From the NCBI RefSeq assembly GCF_033807575.1, contig NC_084715.1, positions 5,505,349 to 5,569,348 on the forward strand: a stretch of 64,000 bases of DNA, in the 5' to 3' direction. This stretch comes from Cydia pomonella (lineage: Eukaryota > Arthropoda > Insecta > Lepidoptera > Tortricidae). Below are positions 10,360 through 20,955 of the stretch, piece after piece. The position numbers and the translations under genes are program-made. A model generated the notes under the pieces. That model searched no databases. It saw only the letters and a program-made list of their open reading frames with translations, and was not told the DNA's origin. Position 1 is the stretch's first letter; each line of letters opens with the position of its first letter.

Positions 10360-10761
10360 TTTTTAGCGTTCCGTAGCCAAATGGCAAAAAACGGAACCCT
10401 TATAGATTCGTCATGTCCGTCTGTCTGTCCGATTATGTCACAGCCACTTTTTTCCAAAACTATAAGAGCTATACTGTTCAAACTTGGTAAGTAGATGTAT
10501 TCTATAAACCGCATTAAGATTTTTACACAAAAATAGAAAAAAAAAACAATAGATTTTGGGGGTTCCCCATACTTAGAACTGAAACTCAAAAAATCTTTTT
10601 TCATCAAACCCATACATGTGGGATATCTATGGATAGGTCTTTAAAAATGATAACCCTGTAACTTCTAAAATAACAGAATGAAAAATCTAAAAAAAATAAA
10701 TAAATATGTAATACATTACCATGCAAACTTCCACCGAAAATTGGTTTGAACGAGATCTAGT
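10360..10761 (-). repeat. Dispersed repeat, 5'-truncated minus-strand copy
   Basis: It is closely similar to the complement of 9060-9524, from TTTTAGCGTTCCGTAGCC to GAACGAGATCTAGT. The long antisense frame inside it is spurious. Confidence 0.7.
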
Positions 10762-11134
10762 TTGATGGACACTTTAGATTGTTCTCCTTACCTCAACTCT
10801 CCATAGATAGGCCGTCCTAATCTGTCTAGAAATATATTTTATCGTTATCGTATTATCAGGTAGATAGTTGATAGTAAATTGATATTGAGCCGTAAATTGG
10901 ATTTATTAATACCCGTCAAGTGCCTTGACAGATCAAAATCATCCTGATTATTGCGGTTTGAGATTAAGTACAAATAAAAGTTTAGAAAAACAGTCCACTG
11001 ATGAGTGTGATCATATATTTTAGTCAAAAAACTGAACTTAAAACTAAAGATTTTTACAATGTCCTAAAATGTGCTCATAAATGAAAGTGTCGCACCGATT
11101 AGTGTAATAAAGTGAAAATGTGTTGTGTGTAAAA

Positions 11135-11383
11135 ATGAAATGGCCATGTGTGTTAGTGTTGTGTTTCGTGTGCGCTACCGAGAACGCGCAGACGGGAATG
11201 GAACCAGTTGATTCTAAGGGTTTGGAACCTGTGGTCTTAGACCCTGTGGTCTTAGACCCTGTGGTCTTAGACCCTGTGGTCTTAGACCCTGTGGTCTTAG
11301 ACCCTATGGTCTTAGAACCTGGGACAGAAGGATTGGAGTTTTTGGAGAGCACTGAAATAATCAGCGCAGAGAGAAATTATACC
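11135..11383 (+). CDS. Signal-peptide exon with PVVLD repeats (candidate alternative first exon)
   Basis: It begins ATG at 11135 with a clear secretory signal peptide, MKWPCVLVLCFVCATENA. Codons for the pentapeptide VVLDP are then repeated five times in perfect register (15-bp unit, about 11230-11305). It ends ERNYT at a consensus donor ACC|GTGAGT, phase 0. An upstream GTG at 11120 would extend the frame, but the ATG directly precedes the signal peptide. The next compatible acceptor is 13453 or the receptor exon at 26855, both phase 0. Which gene it belongs to is inferred. It could be the first exon of an independent secreted protein. Confidence 0.55.
11220..11312 (+). repeat. 15-bp coding minisatellite (VVLDP)n
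   Basis: CCTGTGGTCTTAGAC is repeated five times almost without change, then a diverged unit (CCTATGGTCTTAGAA). All units keep the frame. Confidence 0.9.
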
Positions 11384-11525
11384 GTGAGTAATTTTTAAGC
11401 CTTTATCTTTGAGTGTAAAATAGGATTTGGTAAACAAGTTTTCGTAAACAAAATTCAATTAGATATAATAACCCATTTAAATGTGTATACGTCTTACGCC
11501 CCAATATCTGTCTGTCTGTGGAATT

Positions 11526-11601
11526 GCGTCCATAGGCTACGGTGACTGCTTACCATCAGGCGGGCAGTATGCTTGTTTGCCACCGTCGTGGTATAAAAAA
11601 A
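11526..11601 (+). repeat. LINE 3'-tail fragment (CATCAGGCGGGC type)
   Basis: It contains TGACTGCTTACCATCAGGCGGGC and GCTTGTTTGCCACCG, ending in TATAAAAAAA. The same tail occurs at 49400-49612, 49850-50040, 54389-54490 and 56365-56482. Confidence 0.65.
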
Positions 11602-11640
11602 TTGTAGCTCTCAAACGGACGTATCGATTTCGATGCTGTT

Positions 11641-11930
11641 TTTAGGGTTCCGTACCAAAAAGGTACAAAAGGAACCCTTATAGCGCTACTCAGTCCGTTC
11701 GTCCGTCTGTCACATTGCTAAATATCTCGGGAAGTACTTAAAAAGATATCGATTTGAAATTTGGAATAGTAATGAACAAAGCTAACCCAGACATTAGAAG
11801 TGTAATTTTTAATTTTTTTTAATAAGATATGTTTGATAAAAATCGATCTAACCGTATGAAGAGTATCCGCTCATTTCCAAAATTATGTAACGCATTTTTG
11901 GCGTAAAATTGTTTATAATCTTATGATCCC
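11641..11930 (-). repeat. Dispersed repeat with GGGTTCCGTACC end, truncated
   Basis: It shares TTTTTAGGGTTCCGTACCAAAAAGG and CCGTTCGTCCGTCTGTCACA with the 5729-5956 family in inverse orientation. It fades into AT-rich sequence. Confidence 0.5.
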
Positions 11931-12432
11931 GAATATTCAATTTAATAGTTATTTGTTTGAATATTTAAGATATCCTGTTACTCACTTTCGAGACAGTATC
12001 GGAAAGTGCGTCGCGAAGGAAGTTAGGTTTATGTTAGGAAAAAATCAAAAACAAACTACAGAGATAAATCCAAGCCTTGATAATTTATCTCGAAAATGTA
12101 GTTAAGTCACCTGGCACTGAGTAAACCCTAATATATGTATACTAGATATACAAAACAATACTTCGTCAATATTGAAATTGAACCCAATGGGCCTTAGAAG
12201 TGACTGAAGTGAGTGGAGTGACCCTAAAAACTGGGTACCTACTCTAAAGCTAACATTATACTTTGCGCTGAATTTTAAGAATACGGCGGTGTTCTTCGTT
12301 AAAATCTGTTTTGATATTTGGCCGTATTTAATGACTACTAAATGACGGAATTTGCAAAATATTATTGGTAAGTAGTATTTTTAAAATAACACGAAGTCTA
12401 AATTTAAAACTCATTTCACATTTACTGTACTG

Positions 12433-12621
12433 TACCCCTAGTGTAACTTTGATCGACATCATAACGTGACGAACGCGTTTGCGTTAAGTCTCATTTTGTA
12501 TAGGATTTTGAGTTTCCAAAACGTCCCGCTTGGCGCGCTCTTTCGAAATCCAATACAAAATGAGACTAAACGCAAACGCGTACGTCACGTTTGGAAATCG
12601 AATTTATTTACACTAGGGGTA
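12433..12621. mobile_element. Foldback MITE (TACCCCTAGTG family), copy 1
   Basis: The ends TACCCCTAGTGTAA and TTTACACTAGGGGTA flank a nearly complete palindrome: GTTTGCGTTAAGTCTCATTTT faces AAAATGAGACTAAACGCAAAC. TA at each end suggests a TA target duplication as in Tc1/mariner-type MITEs. It ends 31 bp beyond the UGT stop codon, so it lies in the expected 3' untranslated region. By eye it is identical to copy 3 (19789-19977). The frames in it are not genes. Confidence 0.85.
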
Positions 12622-12652
12622 CAGTATGTTCATACCATTGTGAATATAAACG

Positions 12653-12956
12653 TTAAAACGAAGAATTTCCGCGCGCTCTAATCACCGATCTTGTACACAC
12701 CCTCAAAACTTTCAGTGCCAAACTCCTCAACATCCGACAAACAAAGATAACAGCTAATATAATTATCAAAGGTAAAACTACAAGGGCTACCAGTAGGGTT
12801 TCTAAAACTCCGTCCCAAGTGAGAGAGGGTGGTGGTGTGGGCATTTGTCGACCGTGGAGACGGATGGCCCTCTCTGCACACCATACAGCGCGTTGCAGTG
12901 AAGTCTGAGGTCGGTCTTGCATCTCACGACCTACCCGTATCGAGTTTTCACGGTAA
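12653..12956 (-). CDS. UGT exon 4 with transmembrane anchor
   Basis: It follows a strong polypyrimidine acceptor (T-run then CAG) and completes the Arg codon, reading YRENSIRVGREMQDRPQTSL. The membrane anchor is followed by an Arg/Lys-rich tail to TAA at 12653-12655. The exon lies 3.1 kb from exon 3 but its phase fits exactly. Confidence 0.88.
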
Positions 12957-15900
12957 CTGAAAAAAAAAAACTTTATTTAAGTCCTTTCATGATGAGAAGA
13001 CGTGGGATATGAAAGCGATGTGTTTAGGTCACAATTAAATATCTTTTTCCTACTCCTCTACTGTTATCTGTCATTTATGAATTCATTAACACGAATATAA
13101 TAACATACATAAAAGATTTCAAGAAAAGTCTATATTGTCTATTCCTCATAAAAGCTCTTGTGCTTTTATAAGCTATAATGTTACTGCGATTAATGGCTAC
13201 CAACCTAACAAAACCAAAACGAATACAGTTTTAAACTAAGTGCATTGATGCCAACTTACAAAATATTCATTTGGTTGCATAGTAAAAATAATTACTTCAT
13301 AAGTCAGAAACACGCATGTGACACCCGTAATATAGCAACATCCATAGACTACGAAGACCGCTTAGCGTTGCTTGTTAGTCTCCGTAGGCTACCGTGGCCA
13401 AAATTGAGAAAAAACTGTCCAAATAATTAATTTAGCAAGTAGCAAGTACCAGGGCCTCATGAGTTACGAGGAGGTGTCGCCGACCGGCCGGCCGCGGCCC
13501 GGGGCGGGCCGGGCGCGTAACAAGGTATGCTCGCGCGTCTTGGCTATATACTTTTGCTGTAATTTGTTTACCTAAATTAAGATTTTTTTTTGTTGACTCG
13601 TAGGAAAAATATTGTATGCAACGTTGTATAAGTAGGTCAAAAAATTCTCGTGGCGTATTCCTTTACAATGTTCGCCTACGCCTTCGGCTCCGGCTCACAT
13701 TGTAACTCACGCCACTCGCCTTTTTTGACCCTTCTTATACAACTGTTGCATAAAATACTATAATAAAATCCATCCAAAAAAAAGTAAGTGAATATTCTTT
13801 ATTGCACCACAAAGAAAACAAATTTAAAAACAGATTTACAATGTAAAGAAAGGTAGCAACATGCGGTCGCGATAAGAAAGTGTAAGCGATCTCTTCCAGA
13901 AAACCTTAGGGTCGCTACGCTACGGAGCGTTAACGATTGTAACGTTGGCTACGCGGCCAGATACACTAAATTGTCGGAATATGATTTCGATAGTGGACAA
14001 TTTAAACATAAAACGTTTCGATTGCATAGCTCTTATATTTTAGATTTTATTGATGTCTTTAAAACCTCAATTACTTCGCTCACTCACTCATTCACTCACT
14101 CACTGATAATCATTAAAATTCTAAGGTACTTCCTGAAGTCCTAGAAAGCTGAAATTTGGTATATAAGCTAGAATTCGTACACAAACAACAAAAAAAACTC
14201 AAACTTGGAACTTTTACCTCCCAACCCCTTAAACTAGGAGATGTAAGGATGAGACTTCCGCAAATTTGGATGCTAGAGGTCTGAAATTTGATATAGCGAC
14301 TCCTTGTTATAAATAATAAAATACATATTTAAGAATTTTTAGTTAATCACCCCCACACTTTAAATTAGGGGATGGAAGATTGTCATAAGCAACTTACAAA
14401 AAGAAGTGAATCCCACAAAAAACTTGACTGCTTGCTTAATTATTCACTGTTCATTACTTTTTTACACGACTGCTCAAAAGAAGTGTATTGTTTTTGTTAC
14501 AAGTAGGTACAATAGTTCTTGTAGGTAGAAACGAAACGGCCAGGCCACTTAGTTTTAACTAAGGTGTAAAGCTTGTGAAGTTAGGACTTGTAGAAGCTTG
14601 GCTCTACATGAGATCTGATAACTTTTTTACAGTGCGAGCCTTATGCTTTCGTCTTGACAACATTTTACATGAAAATATTTTTGGTGGCTGGTGTTCTTAT
14701 ATACATTTTATGCAATGAAGTTTAAATAAATATCTCAATAAAAATTGCTCGAATGACCGATAGTCAGCTATATATAAGTATAGCTTTGTTAGTTTTAAAC
14801 ACCTTTCAATTGAACATTAATAACAGACATAAAAACTTGATAAAAACAAACAGAGAACTCCCGATTCAATCGGTGTGCATCAGACGATTAGAATGATTTC
14901 ATGTTATAAATAGCAGCTGCCGAGCTAAACATCAACGGAATAAAGTAATCAGATCGATTCAAAAATAAAACTAACAAAATATTATTGCCAAAACCTGTAC
15001 ACGTGCAACCTGTGGAGCAACTACAGTAAAAAAACAACGCCTTCAGGGGTTTGGTGGGGCTGCCCTGGCGCTGCAGCACGTCGGAAATGTTCACTAAGTG
15101 GAGCACTGACGGCTTCCACGCAGTGCAGTGAAAGAGAGGGGGTGGGGCGTTCCTGTGGGACCGCGTGCGGGGTATCGCCAACACACTCCTGAAGGTGGTT
15201 GCGGATAGGCTGGATAGCCCTCTTATCACTCATTGGATGTCTATGCATGTACCGTCACGGCTGTAAGTATCGGTACGCAAAAAGTGCCAAAAATATGTAT
15301 ACACGACTTTATTGCCCAGATACCTATAGTGTATACCCATATTTTTGACACATTTTTCGCATCGATATTTTCAGACGTGACTGTATGATCCAATAAGCAC
15401 TATACTTTTTACTAACACAGATATATATTTATCCTATTGTTACTAACATAATGTTATAAACAAACATATGGATACCTAGTGTCTGAAATAAATATATTCA
15501 TTTTCTTTTCTTTTTTCAAATATTGCCTTTGGTTTCGTTTCACAAAATATGTGTGAGGTTGCGTCCTTTACAAGAGAATAATCCGATACTAAAGGATATT
15601 ATTTTTATCCTGTATACATGAAAGGTCGTTTGAGATCAAGGAAACAAAAAAAAGGACCAACGGCATCCGGGGATCCTAATTTTGCGAATTCTTTAAGCAT
15701 TCTGCTACCTAAAAATTGTACATAATTCTGACAAAAATTCTATGGCGAATAAGAGCATATCATTGTCCTCTGGAAAATCTTTAAACGTGATTAATGATCC
15801 CAATAATTTATCTTTGGCGATATGATTCAAAAACGATCGTGGTCCCACACAGTAATTAAGGTTTAGTCTCTCCTGCCCATTTCCAAAGTGAAGGGATATA

Positions 15901-18479
15901 AAACCCAATTTTCTAAATAAGCCATTATCCACATTATTTTTTTTTAAACTGTGTGGTTATTTTATGTTATTTGCCAATTCTTAACTATTGTCCACACCCA
16001 CAGCAGTGACAACATTTCGTTAAAAATCTCTGTATGTCATCTCCGCTTGATACAGTCTTACCGCTTATCATTGATGAGTTTATCGATAGCCTCCCTCAGC
16101 TGAGCCTCTGAGAATGTATGCAGATCAAACCCCAGGCCAACGCCGAGCCGTTCATAGTTCTCGACGTTAAGCCACTGGTCGACCATTAATGGTATACCCA
16201 GCATTGGGATACCAGCTCGTAATGCTTCTTCTGTTGACTGAAGACCTCCTTGCGTGATGAAGAGAAGCAATTTTTCATGCCCTGAAGACAAAAAGATAAT
16301 GGTGTTACAATTGTCAGTGGAAGAAACTTGTGTATTCTGTCCCAGATAACCTGCAGGGAAATACTTTTTAGGTCTTTGTTTTAGAACTTCATGCCATCAG
16401 GAATCTCTACTGCTTATGTTCAAGCTGAATCAAGTTAATCCATATAAAAAAATTATACGTTTATATCATAAGATCGGACGCCACGTTCAGAGACCGCTTT
16501 TATTTTCAAAGCAAGTAACTTAAACGAAATAGTGCTGCAGTCTATAGTCACATCATAGGCTACGTGGCTGGCATAGGTTTACGTAGCTTCTAAAACTCAA
16601 GATCAACTAGATAAGTAATTTTACTTACGTAGCAAATCAGGCTGCGGCAGCCAAGAGAAGGTATGCACGTTGCTGGAAAACGCTGGTGCATCCCCCTTCC
16701 ACTTCACAATCACGTCGTACGGGAGTGTTGAGAACACGCGAATGAATATTTCTAAACGCTCCGGTGGAAGGATAGCCGGGTGCATATGGCTGCCGAAGCT
16801 CATGTAGATCACGCCGTGTTTGGATGAGTCCATTAATGACTGTATATCCTGATGATGATAAATGTGTCACTTGGTGTAAATGTGTCACTTGATGTAAATG
16901 CGTCTATTGAAGGATTTTTTTCATATTCACATTAGCGCAGCATCAATTGGTCTTGAAGTTTTTTCAAAAACTCTTTGTCATCAGATTTGTCCATTATTAA
17001 TATCAATCATGTTACCTACTCGTATGCATACATATTATGTGAGTTTAATGTAATCCCTGCATAGGCATCTTGATTCATTGTTAAAAGATAATAGAAACAT
17101 ACAATACTTGAATTTAAAAAATATGTGAAGGACAACTCTGAAAATACCCTTTGTAGGATTTTACTAATATTAGATATTTTTAAATTTTAAAAAATTTGTT
17201 TGAAAATCATCCTATTACCCCCATGATTACTTGAGAATAAAAAAAGTATTGCTCTAAGTAATTCATCCCAATCTTTAAAGCAAATTCTCGCCGAGTTGTA
17301 TGTAGGTGTTCATGTAAAGTCATGTACTTCGGTCTTTTGACGACCGGTTTGGCCTAGTGGGTAGTGACCCTACCTACGAAGCTGATGGTCCCGGGTTCAA
17401 ATCCTGGTAAGGGCATGTATTTGTGTGATGAGCATGGATATTTGTTCCTGAGTCATGGGTGTTTTATATGTATTTAAGTATTTATAAATATTTATATATT
17501 ATATTTATCGTTGTCCAAGTACCCTCAACACAAGCCTTATTGAGCTTACTGTGGGACTTAGTCAATTTGTGTAATAATGTCCTATAATATTTATTTATTT
17601 ATTTATTTATTTACTTACAGCGTACATGATTAGCCTCACCTCAGGTAATTTCTTCGGTGGCGCGACGTGTAGCCCCCCAATATGCACTATTTTTAGAGGC
17701 AGCGGCCGGTAGCCCTCCCACACAGGGTGCAAACTCACTAACTGCGCCACCGCTCCCCTTCTCATCTCCCGCACTGACGGTATATCAGCACCAAAAATCT
17801 CCTTCACTTTCATGTCTTGTTTTTCAATCATAGACTTCTGCATGTAGTGCATTATGACACGATTCACATACTCCCACGTAGAAAGGTTATAACGGCGAGA
17901 ATAACCCACATCAGGGTAAATAATTGGATGTATAGGGACGCCTGCATCTTCATACATTTCATCCTCGATTCCCAGAGTACTCATTAAAATTGCAGGTGCC
18001 TTGTATATGTGAGCCAGTGCCAACGCCTGATACACCCAAGCTTCTATGATTACTAGATCAAACTTCTTAGTTTTATCAACTAATAAATCTCTCATAGCTT
18101 CTGTCTTCATTTGTTTTGGAAATAAATCATACATGATATCATAAGCCGTTTTTATTTGGGTGTTGAAATCATTGGGGTTTCCAGCCTTTAGCTGCGCTTT
18201 TCTGTAGCCGTCTGCCCAAAACTTGTAAGATACGTCATGAAGGTTGATCTCGGTGATATTTTGAGAAGATTGGCCAGGCGGGTAGATAGGGTCTGTAGTG
18301 AGGAAGGTCACATGATGCCCACGACGTAGTAGCTCCTTGGTGAGTGCCTGGAATGGGGTTTGGTGGCTGTGTATCGGTGAAGGTGCAACCACCAGAATTC
18401 TGGACGAGTCTACACTTTTCCATTCTCCAAAAAAGCACACTAGTACGAACAGTTCAACACAACAGGTGAGGACAGACAT
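12653..18479 (-). CDS. UDP-glycosyltransferase, four exons, apparently intact
   Basis: This is a membrane-bound UDP-glycosyltransferase. The family transfers sugar from a UDP-sugar to small lipophilic molecules in the ER lumen. The coding exons are 18479-17640, 16848-16629, 16281-16062 and 12956-12653, with GT/AG introns and agreeing phases 0, 1 and 2. The sum is 1584 nt, or 527 residues, the usual family length. Residues 1-25 form a signal peptide and are followed by the N-terminal acceptor-binding domain. Exon 2 carries HGVIYMSFGSH. Exon 3 carries the signature FITQGGLQSTEEA and PLMVDQWLN for UDP-sugar binding. Exon 4 ends with a membrane span (LLVALVVLPLIIILAVIFV) and a basic cytoplasmic tail without a dilysine ending. 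Substrate and subfamily cannot be read from the sequence. Confidence 0.92.
13305..13400 (+). repeat. Dispersed repeat fragment (CATGTGACACCCGTAATATAGC)
   Basis: The sequence CATGTGACACCCGTAATATAGC, then CCATAGACTACGAAGACCGCTTAGCG, resembles a repetitive lepidopteran 3' fragment. The short frame through it is not a gene. Confidence 0.4.
13453..13524 (+). CDS. Candidate 24-codon internal exon, GC-rich
   Basis: This short, strongly GC-rich island in AT-rich DNA is bounded by AAGTACCAG and by AACAAG|GTATGC. It is open and in phase 0 at both ends and encodes GLMSYEEVSPTGRPRPGAG plus RARNK. Its phase matches the donor at 11383 upstream and the receptor acceptor at 26855 downstream. The polypyrimidine tract before it is poor. 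It lies inside intron 3 of the minus-strand UGT gene. It could be a real exon of an overlapping gene, or chance. Confidence 0.4.
14080..14400. repeat. Probable dispersed repeat in UGT intron 3
   Basis: A (CTCACTCATT)n-like stretch precedes AAATTCTAAGGTACTTCC and AAGCTGAAATTTGGTATATA, then two similar CCCAACCCCTTAAA blocks. The phrase is typical of repeated elements. No coding is seen. Confidence 0.4.
14888..15248 (-). other. GC-richer segment in UGT intron 3, unexplained
   Basis: Overlapping minus-strand frames of 75 and 113 codons cover this stretch. Scattered similarity to UGT exon 4 (RAI, PTP-SL) suggests a decayed duplicate terminal exon, but frames and splice sites are not conserved. 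The distal edge abuts a MITE at 15250. Treat as unassigned. Confidence 0.2.
15250..15385. mobile_element. Foldback MITE (CAGTCACGTCTGAAAAT family), copy 1
   Basis: TACCGTCACGGCTGTAAGTATCGG faces CGATATTTTCAGACGTGACTGTA. The centre has GTATACACGACTTTATTGC. The same element lies at 62233-62365. Confidence 0.7.
16062..16281 (-). CDS. UGT exon 3 with the family signature
   Basis: It starts after TTGTCTTCAG and completes an Arg codon. It then reads HEKLLLFITQGGLQSTEEA and PMLGIPLMVDQW, and ends INDK(R) at AAGCG|GTAAGA, phase 2. Confidence 0.92.
16629..16848 (-). CDS. UGT exon 2
   Basis: It starts after CATCATCAG with DIQSLMDSSKHG and ends LPQPDLL(R) at CTAC|GTAAGT, phase 1. It contains the WKGDAP block and SWLPQPD of the nucleotide-sugar domain. 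Confidence 0.92.
17339..17618 (+). mobile_element. tRNA-derived SINE, copy 2, in UGT intron 1
   Basis: It starts GACGACCGGTTTGGCCTAG, has the B box GGGTTCAAATCC near 17392-17403, and ends in a (TTTA)n tail. It stops about 20 bp from the exon 1 donor. Confidence 0.85.
17640..18479 (-). CDS. UGT exon 1
   Basis: 280 codons from ATG (18479) through the signal peptide and N-terminal domain to AAATTACCTGAG|GTGAGG, phase 0. The conserved stretch IVHIGGLHVAPPKKLPE lies at the end. Confidence 0.92.
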
Positions 18480-19130
18480 GGTTTGGCTGTCTCATGTCAA
18501 TGGCAAGAATGTAATGATCGTCACATTCAATAAGTCTGGTCTACGGTTTCAAAATAGGAACAGCTGTGTAAATATGGATTGTTTTTGAGATATCCTTGAC
18601 TTAATTGTTTCAATTACACTTTATTTTAGGTATTAATGATACGAGTAAATGATTAAATAATGATAAATCAGTTAATGTTTTAACTATTCAGCTCGATCTC
18701 ATAGGATATTTTTAAGGGAGATATAGTTTGAAGCCCAAGGAAGGACATAGCATAGTTGTTTGCAGTCATCATCATCATCATTATCTCACGCAGACGAAGC
18801 CATGGGCAAAACCTTGCTTTGCTATATAAGGAAACAAATCTTCCTAAAATTCTCTTAAAAAGAAATTGTGGAAAATCTCACAATAACAACCTTTTTCTCG
18901 AAGAAGGTGTATTTTTTCGTTTTAAGTACCTTGAAAGTAGGTAAGTACCCATAAGAATTTTTGTAAAGAATTTAAATAAAGCTTATTTTTAGGATATTAC
19001 ATTTTGATACAATAGGTAAGTAAGTAAAAGATATTGTACAAATTGCGAAAATGGATTTGGTAAATTTTTATATTGTTTTTTCATGGGGCTGAAAAATAGG
19101 ATGCCTAAGCTCTTAGGTTTTGATTATAAC
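18480..19130. other. UGT upstream region, no clear promoter motif
   Basis: There is a short (ATC)n run at 18767-18783 and a CACGCAGACGAAGCCATGGGCA fragment typical of a dispersed repeat. I could not identify a TATA box or initiator with confidence. Confidence 0.4.
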
Positions 19131-19379
19131 GGCCCGATTCGAATAATGATTAAGACACGTTTAAGATCTTGGAAAGATCGATAACTAAACGGCATGTCAA
19201 ATTTGATGTTTATTTCGATTTCGCCGTGATCCCAAGAAGATCTATATACGATATTTCTAACGTCAAAGTGACATTGGTTGCCCGATACGAGCCGCTTCTG
19301 TCAATTACACGACATACAAACGATTTCTAAATGAGAACCAGAACTTATCATTATCGTATCTCATTCTTCGAATCGGGCC
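19131..19379. mobile_element. MITE with GGCCCGATTCGAA ends
   Basis: GGCCCGATTCGAA at the left is matched by TTCGAATCGGGCC at the right, 249 bp apart. ATA on both sides could be a target duplication. Confidence 0.75.
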
Positions 19380-19596
19380 ATAAGTATCCCGAAACAGCGC
19401 GTAAATACGGCCGGCCTTCTGGGCACCTTGCCCATATCGAATCTTTTTACCTTTACTTTAAATAAGTTTTTTAGGTTTGTTTATTTCTGTTTTTATGAAA
19501 ATAAATTGTTGAACGAAACATCGATAAGGAGAAACATCGAAGAAAACCGGACAAATCCTAATAAGCCTGTGTTGTGCTGGTTTGGCTAAAGGTCAG

Positions 19597-19785
19597 TACC
19601 CCTAATGTAATTTTAGTCGATAGCGAAACGTGACGTACGCGTTTGCGTTAAGTCTCTTTTTGTATGGGTTTTTGAACAGCGCGCCAAGCGGGACGTTTTG
19701 GAAAGTCAAAAATCTCATACAAAATGACACTTAACGCAAACGCGTACGTCACGTTTCGCTGTCGAAAATATTTACACTAGGGGTA
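19597..19785. mobile_element. Foldback MITE (TACCCCTAGTG family), copy 2
   Basis: The ends are TACCCCTAATGTAA and TTTACACTAGGGGTA, around the GTTTGCGTTAAGTCTC palindrome. It is diverged from copy 3, which starts only three bases further on. Confidence 0.85.
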
Positions 19786-19788
19786 CAG

Positions 19789-19977
19789 TACCCCTAGTGT
19801 AACTTTGATCGACATCATAACGTGACGAACGCGTTTGCGTTAAGTCTCATTTTGTATAGGATTTTGAGTTTCCAAAACGTCCCGCTTGGCGCGCTCTTTC
19901 GAAATCCAATACAAAATGAGACTAAACGCAAACGCGTACGTCACGTTTGGAAATCGAATTTATTTACACTAGGGGTA
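19789..19977. mobile_element. Foldback MITE (TACCCCTAGTG family), copy 3
   Basis: By eye it is the same sequence as 12433-12621 over its whole length, in the same orientation. It lies head to tail behind copy 2 with only CAG between the flanking TA pairs. Confidence 0.85.
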
Positions 19978-20153
19978 CAGATGACAGATGTTTTCGTAGA
20001 AACAAATGCTTACACTAATTCCAATGAACTTATTTGGTCGCGCGGATTAACTCAATAACTCTGAAAATATATTTAGTTTAAAATGTTACTTGTCAGATCC
20101 TTCGGCTATATTGAGGAGTGGCCCACTGAAAGTGGGTTGGGTCCACGTTGTAT

Positions 20154-20302
20154 AGGTCATACTGAGCGACTTTTGTTATAAGACCAACCCCGAAATCGCA
20201 TAAATAATACTGAGTCTCCCATACATTTTGGCTGCTGATATTGCCATTTTTATTTCGGGATGTCGGGGTTGATCTTATAGTAAAAGTTGCTCAGTATGAC
20301 CT
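20154..20302. mobile_element. MITE with AGGTCATACTGAGC ends, copy 1
   Basis: AGGTCATACTGAGCGACTTTT faces AAAAGTTGCTCAGTATGACCT. Inner arms GACCAACCCCGA and TCGGGGTTGATC extend the stem. Relatives lie at 56534-56718 and 59861-59990. Confidence 0.8.
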
Positions 20303-20955
20303 GATACTAACCTGTACCCCTGTACTGTGTGACACGAGGTATTGTTCTAGACTTTGCTAAATTTTTAATACCGATATTTTATTATAATTCCAACACTCCA
20401 ACCGTTCAGTAAATCAGTACACGATTACAAGTACTTTTTTACCGTTGTACAAACGATTCGTTCTATTCACGTACAATTCACGCTATTTGTTTATCTTATC
20501 TCCGATATCCGATTGACATCAACCCATCCCAACAAGAAACGTAGTAAATCCAACTCAATTTGATAAATATCAATACAAACGTATACTTTATTCCAATGGC
20601 TTAAAATTCATTTATCTTTGTTATTTTTTGGTATCGCGTTTATATTTGTCTGTTTTCGGTTATTCAGACAATCGAGTGCTTGCCCCATTATCGTCAGATT
20701 GGACGGAAAATTGATAAATACAGTTGTTTTAGCAGCAGCCACTATTTATATACAATGATTTAATAAACGCGTGTTTCTAAACTAAACTAAAAAACCGAGT
20801 TTCTAGTGTATGTAAATTTTTCCAAAAATGCTATGAACAATGGAATAAATTATGAAAAAACGGCGATGACAATCACAGGATTAAAATACAAGTGCCTTCT
20901 GTGTTATTCATTGATTCAATTTGTCTACTTACCAAAGTGATTGTGTGTGTAAAAA

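Noticed and set aside
10350..10613. Frame of 87 codons, repeated at 34265
   Set aside because: Both lie in copies of the same dispersed repeat and contain low-complexity AT-rich translation.
12466..12681. Open frame beginning MTNAFALSLILY, repeated at 19822 and 53680 (minus)
   Set aside because: It lies entirely within foldback MITEs. Its conservation reflects copies of the same non-coding element.
15705..15932. Minus-strand frame of 75 codons inside UGT intron 3
   Set aside because: I recognise no domain, signal peptide or splice fit with the UGT exons. It may be chance or a small relic.
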